Origin: Streptomyces sp. PTY087I2 | Lineage (GTDB): Bacteria; Actinomycetota; Actinomycetes; Streptomycetales; Streptomycetaceae | DNA length: 53,196 nucleotides | Reading direction: 5' to 3' | NCBI RefSeq assembly: GCF_001687325.1 | Contig: NZ_LZRD01000037.1 | Span: forward strand, 1-53,196 | Notes under the pieces: generated by a model | The model's database searches: none | What the model was told of the DNA's origin: nothing | What the model saw: the letters and a program-made list of their open reading frames with translations, nothing else | In this document: positions 41,418-51,180 of the stretch, one piece after another | How the letters are laid out: each line of letters begins with the position of its first letter | How positions within the stretch are numbered: the first letter of the stretch is position 1 | Translations under genes and position numbers: made by a program

Positions 41418-43055
41418 ATGCGCGGAGCCACACACGTCAGGTGGGCCGCATGTGCGGTGGCCGTCGCCCTGGCAGCGACGGCCTGCGGCGGCGACGACGG
41501 CGACGGCGGTGGCGGCAGCGGCGGCGCCGACGGCATCGTCAGCTCCTCCTGGGGAGACCCGCAGAACCCGCTGGAGCCCGCCAACACCAACGAGGTCCAG
41601 GGCGGCAAGGTCCTCGACATGGTCTTCCGCGGACTCATCCGCTACGACCCGAAGACCGGCGAGGCCCAGAACATGATCGCCGAGTCCATCGACTCGACGG
41701 ACTCCCAGAACTTCACGATCAAGCTCAAGGACGGCTGGACGTTCTCCAACGGCGAGAAGGTCACCGCCAACTCCTTCGTGGACGCCTGGAACTACGGCGC
41801 GGCGCTGAAGAACAACCAGAAGAACGCCTACTTCTTCCAGTACATCGAGGGCTACGACAAGGTCCACCCGGAGTCCGGTTCCGCCTCCGCCGAGACCCTG
41901 TCGGGGCTGAAGGTCGTCGACGACCTGACCTTCACCGCCAAGCTCACCCAGAAGTTCTCCCTGTGGCCCGACACCCTCGGCTACTCCGCCTTCGTCCCGC
42001 TGCCCAAGGCGTTCTACGACGACCACGACGCCTGGCTCTCCAAGCCGATCGGGAACGGCCCGTACACCATCGAGTCGTACGCCAAGGGCTCCTCGATGAA
42101 CCTCCGCCGGTGGGACGACTACCCCGGCGACGACAAGGCGAAGAACGGCGGCGTCGACCTCAAGGTCTTCACCGACAACAACACCGCCTACACCGACCTG
42201 ACCGCGGGCAACCTCGACCTCGTCGACGACGTACCCGCCTCCCAGCTCCGCAACGTCGAGGCCGACCTCGGGGACCGGTACATCAACACCCCCGCCGGCA
42301 TCATCCAGACCCTGGCCTTCCCCTTCTACGAGAAGGAGTGGGACACCGACGACGCGCGCAAGGTCCGCCAGGGCCTGTCGATGGCGATCAACCGGCCGCA
42401 GATCACCGACCAGATCTTCCAGAAGACCCGCACCCCCGCGTCCGACTGGACCTCCCCGGTCCTCGGCGAGGAGGGCGGCTTCAAGGAAGGGCTCTGCGGC
42501 AAGGAGTGCACGTACAACAAGACCGAGGCCAAGAAGCTGATCGACGAGGGCGGCGGCATCCCCGGCGGCCAGCTGAAGATCTCGTACAACGCGGACACCG
42601 GCTCGCACAAGGAATGGGTCGACGCCGTCTGCAACAGCATCAACAACGTCATGGGCAACAACAAGGCCTGCGTCGGCGGCCCCGTCGGCACCTTCGCCGA
42701 CTTCCGCGCCCAGGTCTCCACCCAGAAGCTCACCAGCGCCTGGCGCGCGGGCTGGCAGATGGACTACCCGCTGATCCAGAACTTCCTCCAGCCGCTCTAC
42801 TACACCAACGCCCCGTCCAACGACGGCAAGTGGAGCAACGAGCAGTTCGACGACCTGGTCGACAAGGCGAATGCCGAGAACGACAAGGCGAAGGCCATCA
42901 CCACCTTCCAGGACGCGGAGAAGATCCTCGTCACGGAGATGCCCGTCATCCCGCTCTGGTACCAGAACGGCAGCGCCGGCTACTCGGACCGGGTGGACAA
43001 CGTCGCGCTGAACCCGTTCAGCGTCCCGGTCTACGAAGAGATCACCGTCAAGTGA
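41418..43055 (+). CDS. Oligopeptide ABC transporter substrate-binding lipoprotein (operon 2)
   Basis: 545 residues, ATG after AGGAGG. Lipobox ATAC (AVALAATACGGDD), then an Asp/Gly linker. SBP_bac_5: VFRGLIRYDPKTGEAQNMIA, FTIKLKDGWTFSNGEKVTAN, SFVDAWNYGAALKNNQKN, VRQGLSMAINRPQITDQIFQ, GWQMDYPLIQNFLQPLYYTN. Same layout as the first operon's protein but sequence is clearly diverged, including an extra CGKECTYNKTEAKK segment, so ligand range may differ. Confidence 0.95.
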   Translation: MRGATHVRWAACAVAVALAATACGGDDGDGGGGSGGADGIVSSSWGDPQNPLEPANTNEVQGGKVLDMVFRGLIRYDPKTGEAQNMIAESIDSTDSQNFTIKLKDGWTFSNGEKVTANSFVDAWNYGAALKNNQKNAYFFQYIEGYDKVHPESGSASAETLSGLKVVDDLTFTAKLTQKFSLWPDTLGYSAFVPLPKAFYDDHDAWLSKPIGNGPYTIESYAKGSSMNLRRWDDYPGDDKAKNGGVDLKVFTDNNTAYTDLTAGNLDLVDDVPASQLRNVEADLGDRYINTPAGIIQTLAFPFYEKEWDTDDARKVRQGLSMAINRPQITDQIFQKTRTPASDWTSPVLGEEGGFKEGLCGKECTYNKTEAKKLIDEGGGIPGGQLKISYNADTGSHKEWVDAVCNSINNVMGNNKACVGGPVGTFADFRAQVSTQKLTSAWRAGWQMDYPLIQNFLQPLYYTNAPSNDGKWSNEQFDDLVDKANAENDKAKAITTFQDAEKILVTEMPVIPLWYQNGSAGYSDRVDNVALNPFSVPVYEEITVK

Positions 43056-43068
43056 CGCGCTGAGCGAC

Positions 43069-43113
43069 GCGGACGGCCGGGGCGCCCTGACACACCGGCG
43101 CCCGGCCGTCCGC
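43069..43113 (+). terminator. Intercistronic hairpin in opp operon 2
   Basis: Arms GCGGACGGCCGGGGCGCC and GGCGCCCGGCCGTCCGC pair over 17 bp with one bulged base. Same position, between binding protein and permease, as in operon 1. Confidence 0.75.
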
Positions 43114-43158
43114 ACACTCCGTTCCCGGCAGTGCTCGAACCGACCCCCGGAGCCCCTC

Positions 43159-44082
43159 ATGGGACGTTATGTGATCCGGCGGCTGTTGCAGATGATCCCC
43201 GTCTTCTTCGGCACCACGCTGCTGATCTTCCTCATGGTGAACGTGATGGGCGACCCCATCGCGGGCCTCTGCGGCGACCGCCAGTGCGACCCGGCCACCG
43301 CCGCCCAGCTGCGCTCCGAGTTCGGCCTCGACAAGCCGGTCTGGCAGCAATACCTCACCTACATGGGCAACGTGTTCACCGGCGACTTCGGCACCGCGTT
43401 CAACGGGCAGAAGGTCACCGAGCTGATGGGCACCGCCTTCCCCATCACGATCCGGCTCACCATCGTCGCGGTCGTCTTCGAGATCGTCATCGGCATCAGC
43501 CTCGGCGTCGTCACCGGCCTGCGGCGCGGCCGCCCCGTCGACACCACCGTCCTCATCCTGACGCTGATCGTCATCGCCATCCCCACCTTCGTCACCGGCC
43601 TGCTGCTCCAGCTCCTCCTGGGCGTCAAGTGGGGCATCATCAAGCCCTCGGTCTCCGCCGACCCCACCTTCGACGAACTCCTCGTCCCCGGTCTGGTCCT
43701 CGCCTCGGTCTCGCTCGCCTACGTCACCCGGCTCACCCGGACCTCGATCGCCGAGAACGCCCGCGCCGACTACGTACGCACCGCCGTCGCCAAGGGCCTG
43801 CCCCGCCGCCGCGTCGTCGTACGGCATCTGCTGCGCAACTCCCTCATCCCCGTCGTCACCTTCATCGGCACCGACGTGGGCGCGCTGATGGGCGGGGCCA
43901 TCGTCACCGAGCGGATCTTCAACATCCACGGCGTCGGCTACCAGCTCTACCAGGGCATCCTGCGGCAGAACTCCCAGACCGTCGTCGGCTTCGTCACGAT
44001 CCTCGTCCTCGTCTTCCTGGCCGCCAACCTGATCGTCGACCTCCTGTACGCCGTACTCGACCCGAGGATCCGCTATGCCTGA
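43159..44082 (+). CDS. Peptide ABC transporter permease, OppB/DppB type (operon 2)
   Basis: 307 residues, six helices. MGRYVIRRLLQMIPVFFGTT; EFGLDKPVWQQYLTYMGNVF; loop YVRTAVAKGLPRRRVVVRHL; C-terminus VLDPRIRYA. A short CGDRQCD insert near residue 40 distinguishes it from the operon 1 paralogue. Eight-base overlap with the next gene. Confidence 0.95.
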   Translation: MGRYVIRRLLQMIPVFFGTTLLIFLMVNVMGDPIAGLCGDRQCDPATAAQLRSEFGLDKPVWQQYLTYMGNVFTGDFGTAFNGQKVTELMGTAFPITIRLTIVAVVFEIVIGISLGVVTGLRRGRPVDTTVLILTLIVIAIPTFVTGLLLQLLLGVKWGIIKPSVSADPTFDELLVPGLVLASVSLAYVTRLTRTSIAENARADYVRTAVAKGLPRRRVVVRHLLRNSLIPVVTFIGTDVGALMGGAIVTERIFNIHGVGYQLYQGILRQNSQTVVGFVTILVLVFLAANLIVDLLYAVLDPRIRYA

Positions 44083-45052
44083 GCCGCAGACCCCGGACGA
44101 AGCGATCTCCCAGGCGGGCGCCGGCGGCGCGACGGACCTCGCCATGGAGGAGGGCACCAGCCTGGAGAAGAACCCGGACGGCCCCGACGGCACCGGGCCC
44201 GCCGGAAAGCCCCGCAGCCTCTGGTCGGACGCCTGGCGCGACCTGCGGCGCAACCCGGTCTTCATCATCTCCTCGCTGGTCATCCTCTTCCTGGTGATCA
44301 TCTCGATCTGGCCCTCGCTCATCGCGAGCGGCGACCCCCTCCAGGCCAACCTGGACGACGCCCAGAAGGGCTCCGAGCCCGGCCACCCCTTCGGCTTCGA
44401 CCCGCAGGGCCGCGACGTCTACACCCGCGTCGTCTACGGAACCCGCACCTCGGTGACCGTCGGCGTCTGCGCCACCCTCGGCGTCGCGATCCTCGGCAGC
44501 GTCCTCGGCGGACTCGCGGGCTTCTTCGGCGGCTGGTGGGACGCGATCCTCTCCCGCCTCACCGACGTCTTCTTCGGCATCCCCGTCGTCCTCGGCGGCC
44601 TGGTCTTCCTCTCCGTCGTCACCAGCTCCACCGTCTGGCCCGTCGTCGGGTTCATCGTCCTGCTCGGCTGGCCCCAGATCGCCCGCATCGCCCGCGGCTC
44701 GGTCATCACCGCCAAACAGAACGACTACGTCCAGGCGGCCCGCGCGCTCGGCGCCTCCAACTCCCGCATGATGCTGCGCCACATCACCCCGAACGCCATC
44801 GCGCCCGTCATCGTCGTGGCGACCATCGCGCTCGGCACGTACATCTCGCTGGAGGCGACCCTCTCCTACCTCGGCGTCGGCCTGAAGGACCCGGCCGTCT
44901 CCTGGGGCATCGACATCTCCGCGGCCTCCAACTACATCCGCAACGCCCCGCACATGCTGCTCTGGCCCGCCGGAGCGCTGGCGATCACCGTGCTCGCGTT
45001 CATCATGCTCGGCGACGCGGTGCGCGACGCCCTCGACCCCAAGCTGCGCTGA
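44075..45052 (+). CDS. Peptide ABC transporter permease, OppC/DppC type (operon 2)
   Basis: 325 residues. Polar acidic N-terminus of ~45 residues, SLWSDAWRDLRRNPVFIISS, FGFDPQGRDVYTRVVYGTRT, loop DYVQAARALGASNSRMMLRH, end LGDAVRDALDPKLR. Paralogue of the operon 1 protein. Confidence 0.95.
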   Translation: MPEPQTPDEAISQAGAGGATDLAMEEGTSLEKNPDGPDGTGPAGKPRSLWSDAWRDLRRNPVFIISSLVILFLVIISIWPSLIASGDPLQANLDDAQKGSEPGHPFGFDPQGRDVYTRVVYGTRTSVTVGVCATLGVAILGSVLGGLAGFFGGWWDAILSRLTDVFFGIPVVLGGLVFLSVVTSSTVWPVVGFIVLLGWPQIARIARGSVITAKQNDYVQAARALGASNSRMMLRHITPNAIAPVIVVATIALGTYISLEATLSYLGVGLKDPAVSWGIDISAASNYIRNAPHMLLWPAGALAITVLAFIMLGDAVRDALDPKLR

Positions 45053-45065
45053 GGAGCCGGTTGCC

Positions 45066-46043
45066 ATGTTGCTCGAAGTGCGCGATCTGTACGTGGAGTT
45101 CCACACCCGCGAAGGCGTCGCCAAGGCCGTCAACGGGGTCAACTACTCGGTGGCCGAGGGCGAGACGCTCGCCGTCCTCGGCGAGTCCGGCTCCGGCAAG
45201 TCCGTCACCGCCCAGGCCGTCATGGGCATCCTCGACATGCCGCCCGGCAAGATCGCCGGCGGGGAGATCCTCTTCAAGGACCAGGACCTGCTGAAGCTCA
45301 AGCCGGACGAGCGGCGGAAGATCCGCGGCCAGGAGATGGCCATGATCTTCCAGGACGCCCTGTCCTCGCTGAACCCGGTCCTCACCGTCGGCCAGCAGCT
45401 CGGCGAGATGTTCGTCGTGCACCGCGGCATGTCCCGCAAGGACGCCAGGGCCAAGGCCGTCGAGCTGATGGACCGGGTCCGCATCCCCGCCGCCAAGGAA
45501 CGCGTCGGCCAGTACCCGCACCAGTTCTCCGGCGGGATGCGCCAGCGCATCATGATCGCCATGGCGATGGCCCTCGAACCGTCCCTGATCATCGCCGACG
45601 AGCCCACCACCGCCCTCGACGTCACCGTCCAGGCCCAGGTCATGGACCTCCTCGCGGAACTCCAGCGCGAGCTGAACATGGGCCTCATCCTCATCACCCA
45701 CGACCTCGGCGTCGTCGCCGACGTCGCCGACAAGATCGCCGTGATGTACGCGGGCCGGATCGTCGAGACCGCCCCCGTCCACGAGATCTACAAGGCCCCC
45801 GCCCACCCGTACACCAAGGGCCTCCTCCAGTCGATCCCGCGCCTGGACCAGAAGGGCCGGGAGCTGTACGCGATCAAGGGCCTGCCGCCCAACCTCACCC
45901 GCATCCCGCCCGGCTGCGCCTTCAACCCCCGCTGCCCGATGGCCCAGGACGTGTGCCGCAGCGATGTGCCGCCGCTCTACGAGGTCGACGAACAGCGCCG
46001 CAGCGCCTGCCACTTCTGGAAGGAGACGCTCGATGCACGCTGA
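45066..46043 (+). CDS. Peptide ABC transporter ATPase, OppD/DppD type (operon 2)
   Basis: 325 residues, ATG after GAGGAG. Starts directly at LLEVRDLYVEFHTREGVAKA, lacking the ~20-residue lead of the operon 1 copy. Walker A GESGSGKS, signature FSGGMRQRI, Walker B LIIADEPT, ITHDLG, HPYTKGLLQSIPRL, CAFNPRCPMAQDVC and CHFW. Overlaps the partner gene by 11 bases. Confidence 0.96.
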   Translation: MLLEVRDLYVEFHTREGVAKAVNGVNYSVAEGETLAVLGESGSGKSVTAQAVMGILDMPPGKIAGGEILFKDQDLLKLKPDERRKIRGQEMAMIFQDALSSLNPVLTVGQQLGEMFVVHRGMSRKDARAKAVELMDRVRIPAAKERVGQYPHQFSGGMRQRIMIAMAMALEPSLIIADEPTTALDVTVQAQVMDLLAELQRELNMGLILITHDLGVVADVADKIAVMYAGRIVETAPVHEIYKAPAHPYTKGLLQSIPRLDQKGRELYAIKGLPPNLTRIPPGCAFNPRCPMAQDVCRSDVPPLYEVDEQRRSACHFWKETLDAR

Positions 46044-47262
46044 CCGCGACGAGAGTGCGGGGACCGGCGGCGGCGCGGCCGGCTCCACCCTGCTCGCCAA
46101 GGCCCGCGAGGACGCCGTCCCCCCGTACGTCGAGGGCGACCCGATCCTCCAGGTGCGCGGCCTCGCCAAGCACTACCCGCTCACCCAGGGCATCCTCTTC
46201 AAGAAGCAGATCGGCGCCGTCCGAGCCGTCGACGGCGTCGACTTCGACCTGTACGCGGGCGAGACGCTGGGCATCGTGGGGGAGTCGGGCTGCGGCAAGT
46301 CGACCGTCGCCAAGATGCTCGTCCACCTGGAACGCCCCACCGCCGGAGCGATCCGCTACAAGGGCGAGGACATCTCCAAACTCTCCGGCCGGGCGCTGAA
46401 GGCGGTGCGCCGCAACATCCAGATGGTGTTCCAGGACCCGTACACCTCGCTGAACCCGCGGATGACGGTCGGCGACATCATCGGGGAGCCGTACGAGATC
46501 CACCCCGAGGTCGCTCCGAAGGGCAGCCGCCGCCAGAAGGTGCAGGACCTGCTGGATGTCGTCGGGCTCAACCCGGAGTACATCAACCGCTATCCGCACC
46601 AGTTCTCCGGCGGCCAGCGCCAGCGCATCGGCATCGCGCGCGGCCTCGCCCTCAACCCGGAGATCATCGTCGCCGACGAACCGGTCTCCGCGCTCGACGT
46701 CTCCGTACAGGCCCAGGTCGTCAACCTGCTGGACCGGCTCCAGGCGGAGTTCAACCTCAGCTTCGTCTTCATCGCGCACGACCTGTCCATCGTCCGGCAC
46801 ATCTCCGACCGGGTCGGCGTGATGTATCTGGGCCGGATCGTGGAGATCGGCTCCGACGCGGAGATCTACGACCACCCCACCCATCCGTACACCCAGGCGC
46901 TGCTGTCCGCCGTGCCCGTACCGGACCCGACCGCCCGCGAGCACCGGGAACGGATCATCCTGCACGGCGACGTCCCCTCGCCCGCCAACATCCCCTCCGG
47001 CTGCCGCTTCCGCACCCGCTGCTGGAAGGCGCAGGAACGGTGCGAGCTGGAGGTCCCGCTGCTGGCGGTGCCCGCGGAGTTCCGGCTCGTCGACACCCCG
47101 GCCCGGCACGACTCGGCCTGCCACTTCGCGGAGGAGAAGCATGTGGTGCCGACGGAGGACGAGTTGGAGATCCCGGGGCCCGCGGAGGCGCCGGGGCCGG
47201 AGGGTCCCGACGAGCGGCCGGGGTCCGGGGAGGTTCCGGGGTCCGGGGAGGGCGAAACGTGA
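46033..47262 (+). CDS. Peptide ABC transporter ATPase, OppF/DppF type (operon 2)
   Basis: 409 residues. ILQVRGLAKHYPLTQGILFK, Walker A GESGCGKS, FSGGQRQRI, IIVADEPV, IAHDLS, then RFRTRCWKAQERC and CHFAEEK. The C-terminus is about 25 residues longer than its paralogue: an acidic Pro/Gly/Glu tail (GPEGPDERPGSGEVPGSGE) encoded by short GGGGTCCGGGGAGG-type repeats. No strong terminator seen after it. Confidence 0.96.
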   Translation: MHADRDESAGTGGGAAGSTLLAKAREDAVPPYVEGDPILQVRGLAKHYPLTQGILFKKQIGAVRAVDGVDFDLYAGETLGIVGESGCGKSTVAKMLVHLERPTAGAIRYKGEDISKLSGRALKAVRRNIQMVFQDPYTSLNPRMTVGDIIGEPYEIHPEVAPKGSRRQKVQDLLDVVGLNPEYINRYPHQFSGGQRQRIGIARGLALNPEIIVADEPVSALDVSVQAQVVNLLDRLQAEFNLSFVFIAHDLSIVRHISDRVGVMYLGRIVEIGSDAEIYDHPTHPYTQALLSAVPVPDPTAREHRERIILHGDVPSPANIPSGCRFRTRCWKAQERCELEVPLLAVPAEFRLVDTPARHDSACHFAEEKHVVPTEDELEIPGPAEAPGPEGPDERPGSGEVPGSGEGET

Positions 47263-47480
47263 TGAACCGGCGTCCGGATCGTTAACACGTCGGCAACTCC
47301 GGCGTCGCCGCTCCGATATACGAACGCCCCATGCTGAACAGCGTACGGCCGTGCGGGTGCCGTGGTCCGGCCGGAGCGTCGTCCTGGCGCTCCGGCCGGT
47401 CGCCCGCCGACACCGGCCCGCCCCCCTCGCTCCTCCCGAACGCCCTTGTTCATCCGTTCGGGGCAATGGAGTATCAGCGG

Positions 47481-48542
47481 GTGACGCTTACACGGGGAGC
47501 AAGGATCACCGGCGCCGTTCTGTGCGCGGTGCTGGCGCTGATGGTCGCGGCCTGGATCGTGCGGGACATACGCGCCGCCGACGGACCGGGGCCGGTCTGG
47601 GACTACTGGTCGGGCACCGGGAGCCTCGGGGGCGCGCCGAGGCCCACCACATCGGCCACCAGCCTCGTGCTGCTGGTGGCGTATGTCGCCGCCGCCGTGG
47701 CGGCACTCCGGTCCGCCTCCGCCGCATCGGCCCTGGTCGTCACCGGCGTCGTCACCTTCGCCCTGCGGCTGCCCAGCACCTGGATCATCGCCGACGCCCC
47801 GGCCCCGGAGGAGCTCCGCGACCGGGCCCTGCTCACCACGTACGTCGTGCTCGCCGCCTCGGTCGCGCTGATCGTCGCCGGGGTGGCCGGCCGCCGTCCC
47901 GTACCGGAGGGCGAGGAGCGCCCCGCCGGTCCCGGACGCGGCGCGGGGGTGGCGGCCTTCCTGCTCCTCGGATTCCAGGCGGTGGTCTTCGCCGGCTGGG
48001 AGATCCGGCAGCCGTTCATCTATCCGTCCGAGCTCTACCCCGCGTGGTTCATCGGCGGGAAGCCCCTGACCATCTCGCTGACCGAGGGCCCGCCCGGCTG
48101 GGTCACCGGGGTGCACATCCTGATTTTCCTGGTGGCGGCCGTCGGCGCGGTCGCCGGGGCGGCCTACGCGCGACCACTCGGCCTGATCGGCGGCGGGTTC
48201 GTGCTCGCCTCCGGTGTGCTGGGCGTGACGCGCATCATCCGCTTCGAGATGTACGAGCGGTTCTTCGACATGAAGTTCGAGGCGCAGCTGAACATGCTGA
48301 GCTTCGTCTCCTCGCTGCTCATCGCGCCCATCGTGCTGCTCGTCCTCGCCCTCAAGGGCGGCCCCAGGACCCCCGGCGGCTCCCCGGGCCCGTGGGGCGG
48401 CGCCGGCCCCTGGGGCGTCCAGCCTCCCGGCTACCCGCCCGCCGCCGGCCCCGGCGTGCCGCCCCAGGCCCCCGGCCATCCGCCGGCCCCCGCCCCCGGC
48501 TTCGGGCCCCCGCCGCCCTCGTCCCCGCCGCCCCGCTCGTGA
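47481..48542 (+). CDS. Integral membrane protein with Pro-rich tail
   Basis: 353 residues from a GTG nine bases after GGAG; ATG at 47466 is an alternative. About eight helices (ITGAVLCAVLALMVAAWIV, TSLVLLVAYVAAAVAAL and others); two longer extracytoplasmic segments contain YWSGTGSLGG and IYPSELYPAWFIGGKPL. The last ~55 residues are Pro/Gly-rich (GYPPAAGPGVPPQAPGHPP). No family recognised. Own promoter possible (GATATACG near 47312). Located between opp operon 2 and a peptidase; no functional link shown. Confidence 0.8.
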   Translation: MTLTRGARITGAVLCAVLALMVAAWIVRDIRAADGPGPVWDYWSGTGSLGGAPRPTTSATSLVLLVAYVAAAVAALRSASAASALVVTGVVTFALRLPSTWIIADAPAPEELRDRALLTTYVVLAASVALIVAGVAGRRPVPEGEERPAGPGRGAGVAAFLLLGFQAVVFAGWEIRQPFIYPSELYPAWFIGGKPLTISLTEGPPGWVTGVHILIFLVAAVGAVAGAAYARPLGLIGGGFVLASGVLGVTRIIRFEMYERFFDMKFEAQLNMLSFVSSLLIAPIVLLVLALKGGPRTPGGSPGPWGGAGPWGVQPPGYPPAAGPGVPPQAPGHPPAPAPGFGPPPPSSPPPRS

Positions 48543-48581
48543 ACCGGGGGCGGAGGGGGCGGACGGGGAACGGCGGGCGGC

Positions 48582-50708
48582 TCAGGCGCCGGACAGCCCC
48601 AGCGACCGCTTGAGGAAGTCCACCTGGAGCAGGAGCAGGTTCTCCGCGACCTGCTCCTGCGGCGTCATGTGCGTCACCCCGCTCAGCGGCAGCACCTCGT
48701 GCGGCCGTCCGGCCGCCAGCAGCGCCGAGGACAGCCGCAGGGCGTGGGCGACCACGACGTTGTCGTCGGCGAGACCGTGCACGATCATCATCGGGCGCGC
48801 CTCGGAAGCGGGCTCGGACAGCCCGTCGTCGGTGACGAGGGAGTTGGCCGCGTACACCTCCGGCTGCCGGGCCGGGTCGCCGAGATAGCGCTCGGTGTAG
48901 TGGGTGTCGTACAGCCGCCAGTCCGTGACCGGGGCGCCCACCACGGCCGCGTGGAAGACGTCCGGGCGGCGCAGCGCCGCGAGGCCCGCCAGGTAACCGC
49001 CGTACGACCAGCCGCGGATCGCCACCCGGGACAGATCCAGCGGGAACCGCCCCGCGAGCCCCTCCAGCGCCTCGATCTGGTCGTCCAGGGTGAGGCCGAA
49101 GTCGTCCCGTACCGCCTTCTCCCAGGCCGGCGAACGACCCGGCGCGCCCCGGCCGTCCGCCACGACCACCGCGAAGCCCTGGTCCGCGAACCACTGCGAC
49201 GTCAGGTGCGGGTTGTGGGCGGCGACCACCCGGCGGCCGTGCGGGCCACCGTACGGATCCAGCAGGACCGGAAGGGGACCGTCCGACTCCTGGTAGTCCG
49301 ACGGAAGCAGCACGGCGCACGGAATCCGCCGTGCGCCCCCCTCGGTGAGGGTCACGCGGGCGGTGAGCACCGGCTCCTGGGCGAAGCTCGCGATCCGGAC
49401 GAGCCGCTTGCCGTCCCGTACCACCCACGCGGCGGTTCCGGGCTCCTCGGGAACGGCCGAGACCACCACCGACAGAGCGCCCGAGCGGACCGCGGAGTGC
49501 ACACCCACCCCTTCGGAAATCCGCTCGATTCCCAGCTCGTTGACCCGGTACACATGGATCTGCCCGATCTCCGGCTCGACCGCGTCCTCACCGGCCACCG
49601 CCGAGATCAGGATGTCCGACTCCCCGATGTCCAGCACCGCCTGGACGTGCAGCTGCGACCCGGTGAGCGGCCGGTCCCCGACCGCCAGGACCCGCGCGCC
49701 GCCCTCGTCGGCGATCCGTACCAGCCGCCCGTCCGGCGCCCACGCGGGCACGCCGGGGAAAAGATCCAGCCAGACCGGGTCCTCGTCGACATGGACGATC
49801 CGGGTCGTACCGGTCTCCGGGTCCACCGCCAGATACCGCTGACTGCGCTGGTCACGGGCCTGCACCAGCAGCAGCGGGGCGCCCGCGGACGACCAGTGCA
49901 CCTGGGCCAGGTACGGGAACGCCTCCCGGTCCCAGACCACTTCGGTGCGGTCCCCCTCCAGGTCCATGACGAAGAGCCGCACCTCGGCGTCGGGCGTCCC
50001 CGCCGCCGGGTAGGCGATCTCGGCCGGCCTGCGCTCGGGGTGCGCCGGATCGGCGATGTGCCAGCGCTGTACGGGGCTCTCGTCGGCCCGTGCGACCAGC
50101 AGCCGGTCCGACTCGGGCGCCCACCAGAAACCCCGGTACCGGTGCATCTCCTCGGCCGCGATGAACTCGGCCAGGCCATAGGTGACCTGGGGGTCCTCCG
50201 GCTCGGCCAGCGCCCGGTCGCCCTCGCCCGTCGCGTCCACCACCCGCAGCGCGCCCTTGGCCACGTACGCGATGTGCCGGCCGTCGGGGGACGGGCGGGG
50301 GTCGATCACCGGGCCCGGCACCGGCAGCGCCCGCGCGGTCCCGGCCCGCAGTTCGGCGACGTACACCTTTCCGGACAGCGCGAACGCGGCCAACTCCGCC
50401 GCCGCGTCCACCGCGTAGGAGACGATCCCCGCCGAACCCTCCCGGGTCCGCTCCCGCCGGGCCCGCTCCTGCGCCGACAGCTTCTCCGCCGAACCGCCCA
50501 GCAGGACCTCGGGATCGGCGGCGATCCGCTCCTCGCCGGTCACCGGGTCGAGCACCCACAGCCGGGTGGTCCGGTCCTCTCCGGACGTCGACCGGAGAAA
50601 GATCACACGTGTCTCATCCGGTGAGACGGTGAAGGCGCGAGGTGCGCCGAGAGTGAAGCGCTGGGTCCGGGCGTGCTGGCGGGGAAAAGACAGCTTCTGC
50701 GAGGTCAT
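48582..50708 (-). CDS. S9-family prolyl oligopeptidase / dipeptidyl peptidase IV-like
   Basis: 708 residues, no signal peptide, cytoplasmic. N-terminal beta-propeller with FTVSPDETRVIFLRS-type blades and the DPP IV substrate-N-terminus motif EFIAAEEMHRYRGFWWAPES. C-terminal alpha/beta hydrolase: PVLLDPYGGPHGRRVV, nucleophile GWSYGGYLAGL, Asp in VHGLADDNV, His in SGVTHMTPQEQ. It removes dipeptides or cleaves after Pro. Proximity to two peptide importers suggests a role in using imported peptides, which is inference. Confidence 0.93.
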   Translation of the reverse strand: MTSQKLSFPRQHARTQRFTLGAPRAFTVSPDETRVIFLRSTSGEDRTTRLWVLDPVTGEERIAADPEVLLGGSAEKLSAQERARRERTREGSAGIVSYAVDAAAELAAFALSGKVYVAELRAGTARALPVPGPVIDPRPSPDGRHIAYVAKGALRVVDATGEGDRALAEPEDPQVTYGLAEFIAAEEMHRYRGFWWAPESDRLLVARADESPVQRWHIADPAHPERRPAEIAYPAAGTPDAEVRLFVMDLEGDRTEVVWDREAFPYLAQVHWSSAGAPLLLVQARDQRSQRYLAVDPETGTTRIVHVDEDPVWLDLFPGVPAWAPDGRLVRIADEGGARVLAVGDRPLTGSQLHVQAVLDIGESDILISAVAGEDAVEPEIGQIHVYRVNELGIERISEGVGVHSAVRSGALSVVVSAVPEEPGTAAWVVRDGKRLVRIASFAQEPVLTARVTLTEGGARRIPCAVLLPSDYQESDGPLPVLLDPYGGPHGRRVVAAHNPHLTSQWFADQGFAVVVADGRGAPGRSPAWEKAVRDDFGLTLDDQIEALEGLAGRFPLDLSRVAIRGWSYGGYLAGLAALRRPDVFHAAVVGAPVTDWRLYDTHYTERYLGDPARQPEVYAANSLVTDDGLSEPASEARPMMIVHGLADDNVVVAHALRLSSALLAAGRPHEVLPLSGVTHMTPQEQVAENLLLLQVDFLKRSLGLSGA

Positions 50709-50902
50709 GGTTCTGAACCTAGTCGCGAACTCGGCCGCGCGGCACGGTCCGTGCGCCCCTCGTGCTGCCGTGCCCCGATCAATGCGTTGGCACGGATAGT
50801 TATGATCCGTAGCGCTCGGTGGGTAGGAAACCCGCTGACAACCTGCTGACTCCGTGTACCCCCGTTCCGACCGTCCGAACGTACCGATGGAGGTGAACCG
50901 CC

Positions 50903-51097
50903 GTGGCGCTCTCGATTTCGGCGGTAGTGCTGCTGGCGATCATCGTCTTCCTGCTGATCAAGAAATCGGGGCTGAAGGGAGGGCACGCGGTGGTCTGCAT
51001 GCTGCTCGGCTTCTACATCGCGAGCTCGTCCATCGCACCGACCATCTCCGATCTGACGACCAACGTGGCGGGAATGATCAGCAGCATCAAGTTCTGA
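50903..51097 (+). CDS. Small membrane protein, 64 residues
   Basis: GTG start with GGAGGTG nearby. One long N-terminal helix SISAVVLLAIIVFLLIKKSG and a second hydrophobic segment GHAVVCMLLGFYIASSSIAP; ends SDLTTNVAGMISSIKF. Conserved-looking small actinobacterial membrane protein of unknown role, next to mshB on the same strand. Confidence 0.85.
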   Translation: MALSISAVVLLAIIVFLLIKKSGLKGGHAVVCMLLGFYIASSSIAPTISDLTTNVAGMISSIKF

Positions 51098-51180
51098 TCC
51101 GGACGTCGGCCGCCGGGTGACGGCGGGCGGCGCGAGGGCGCGGGGGCACGGGGGGCCTCCGGGCTCGTAGGGTGGTCCCC

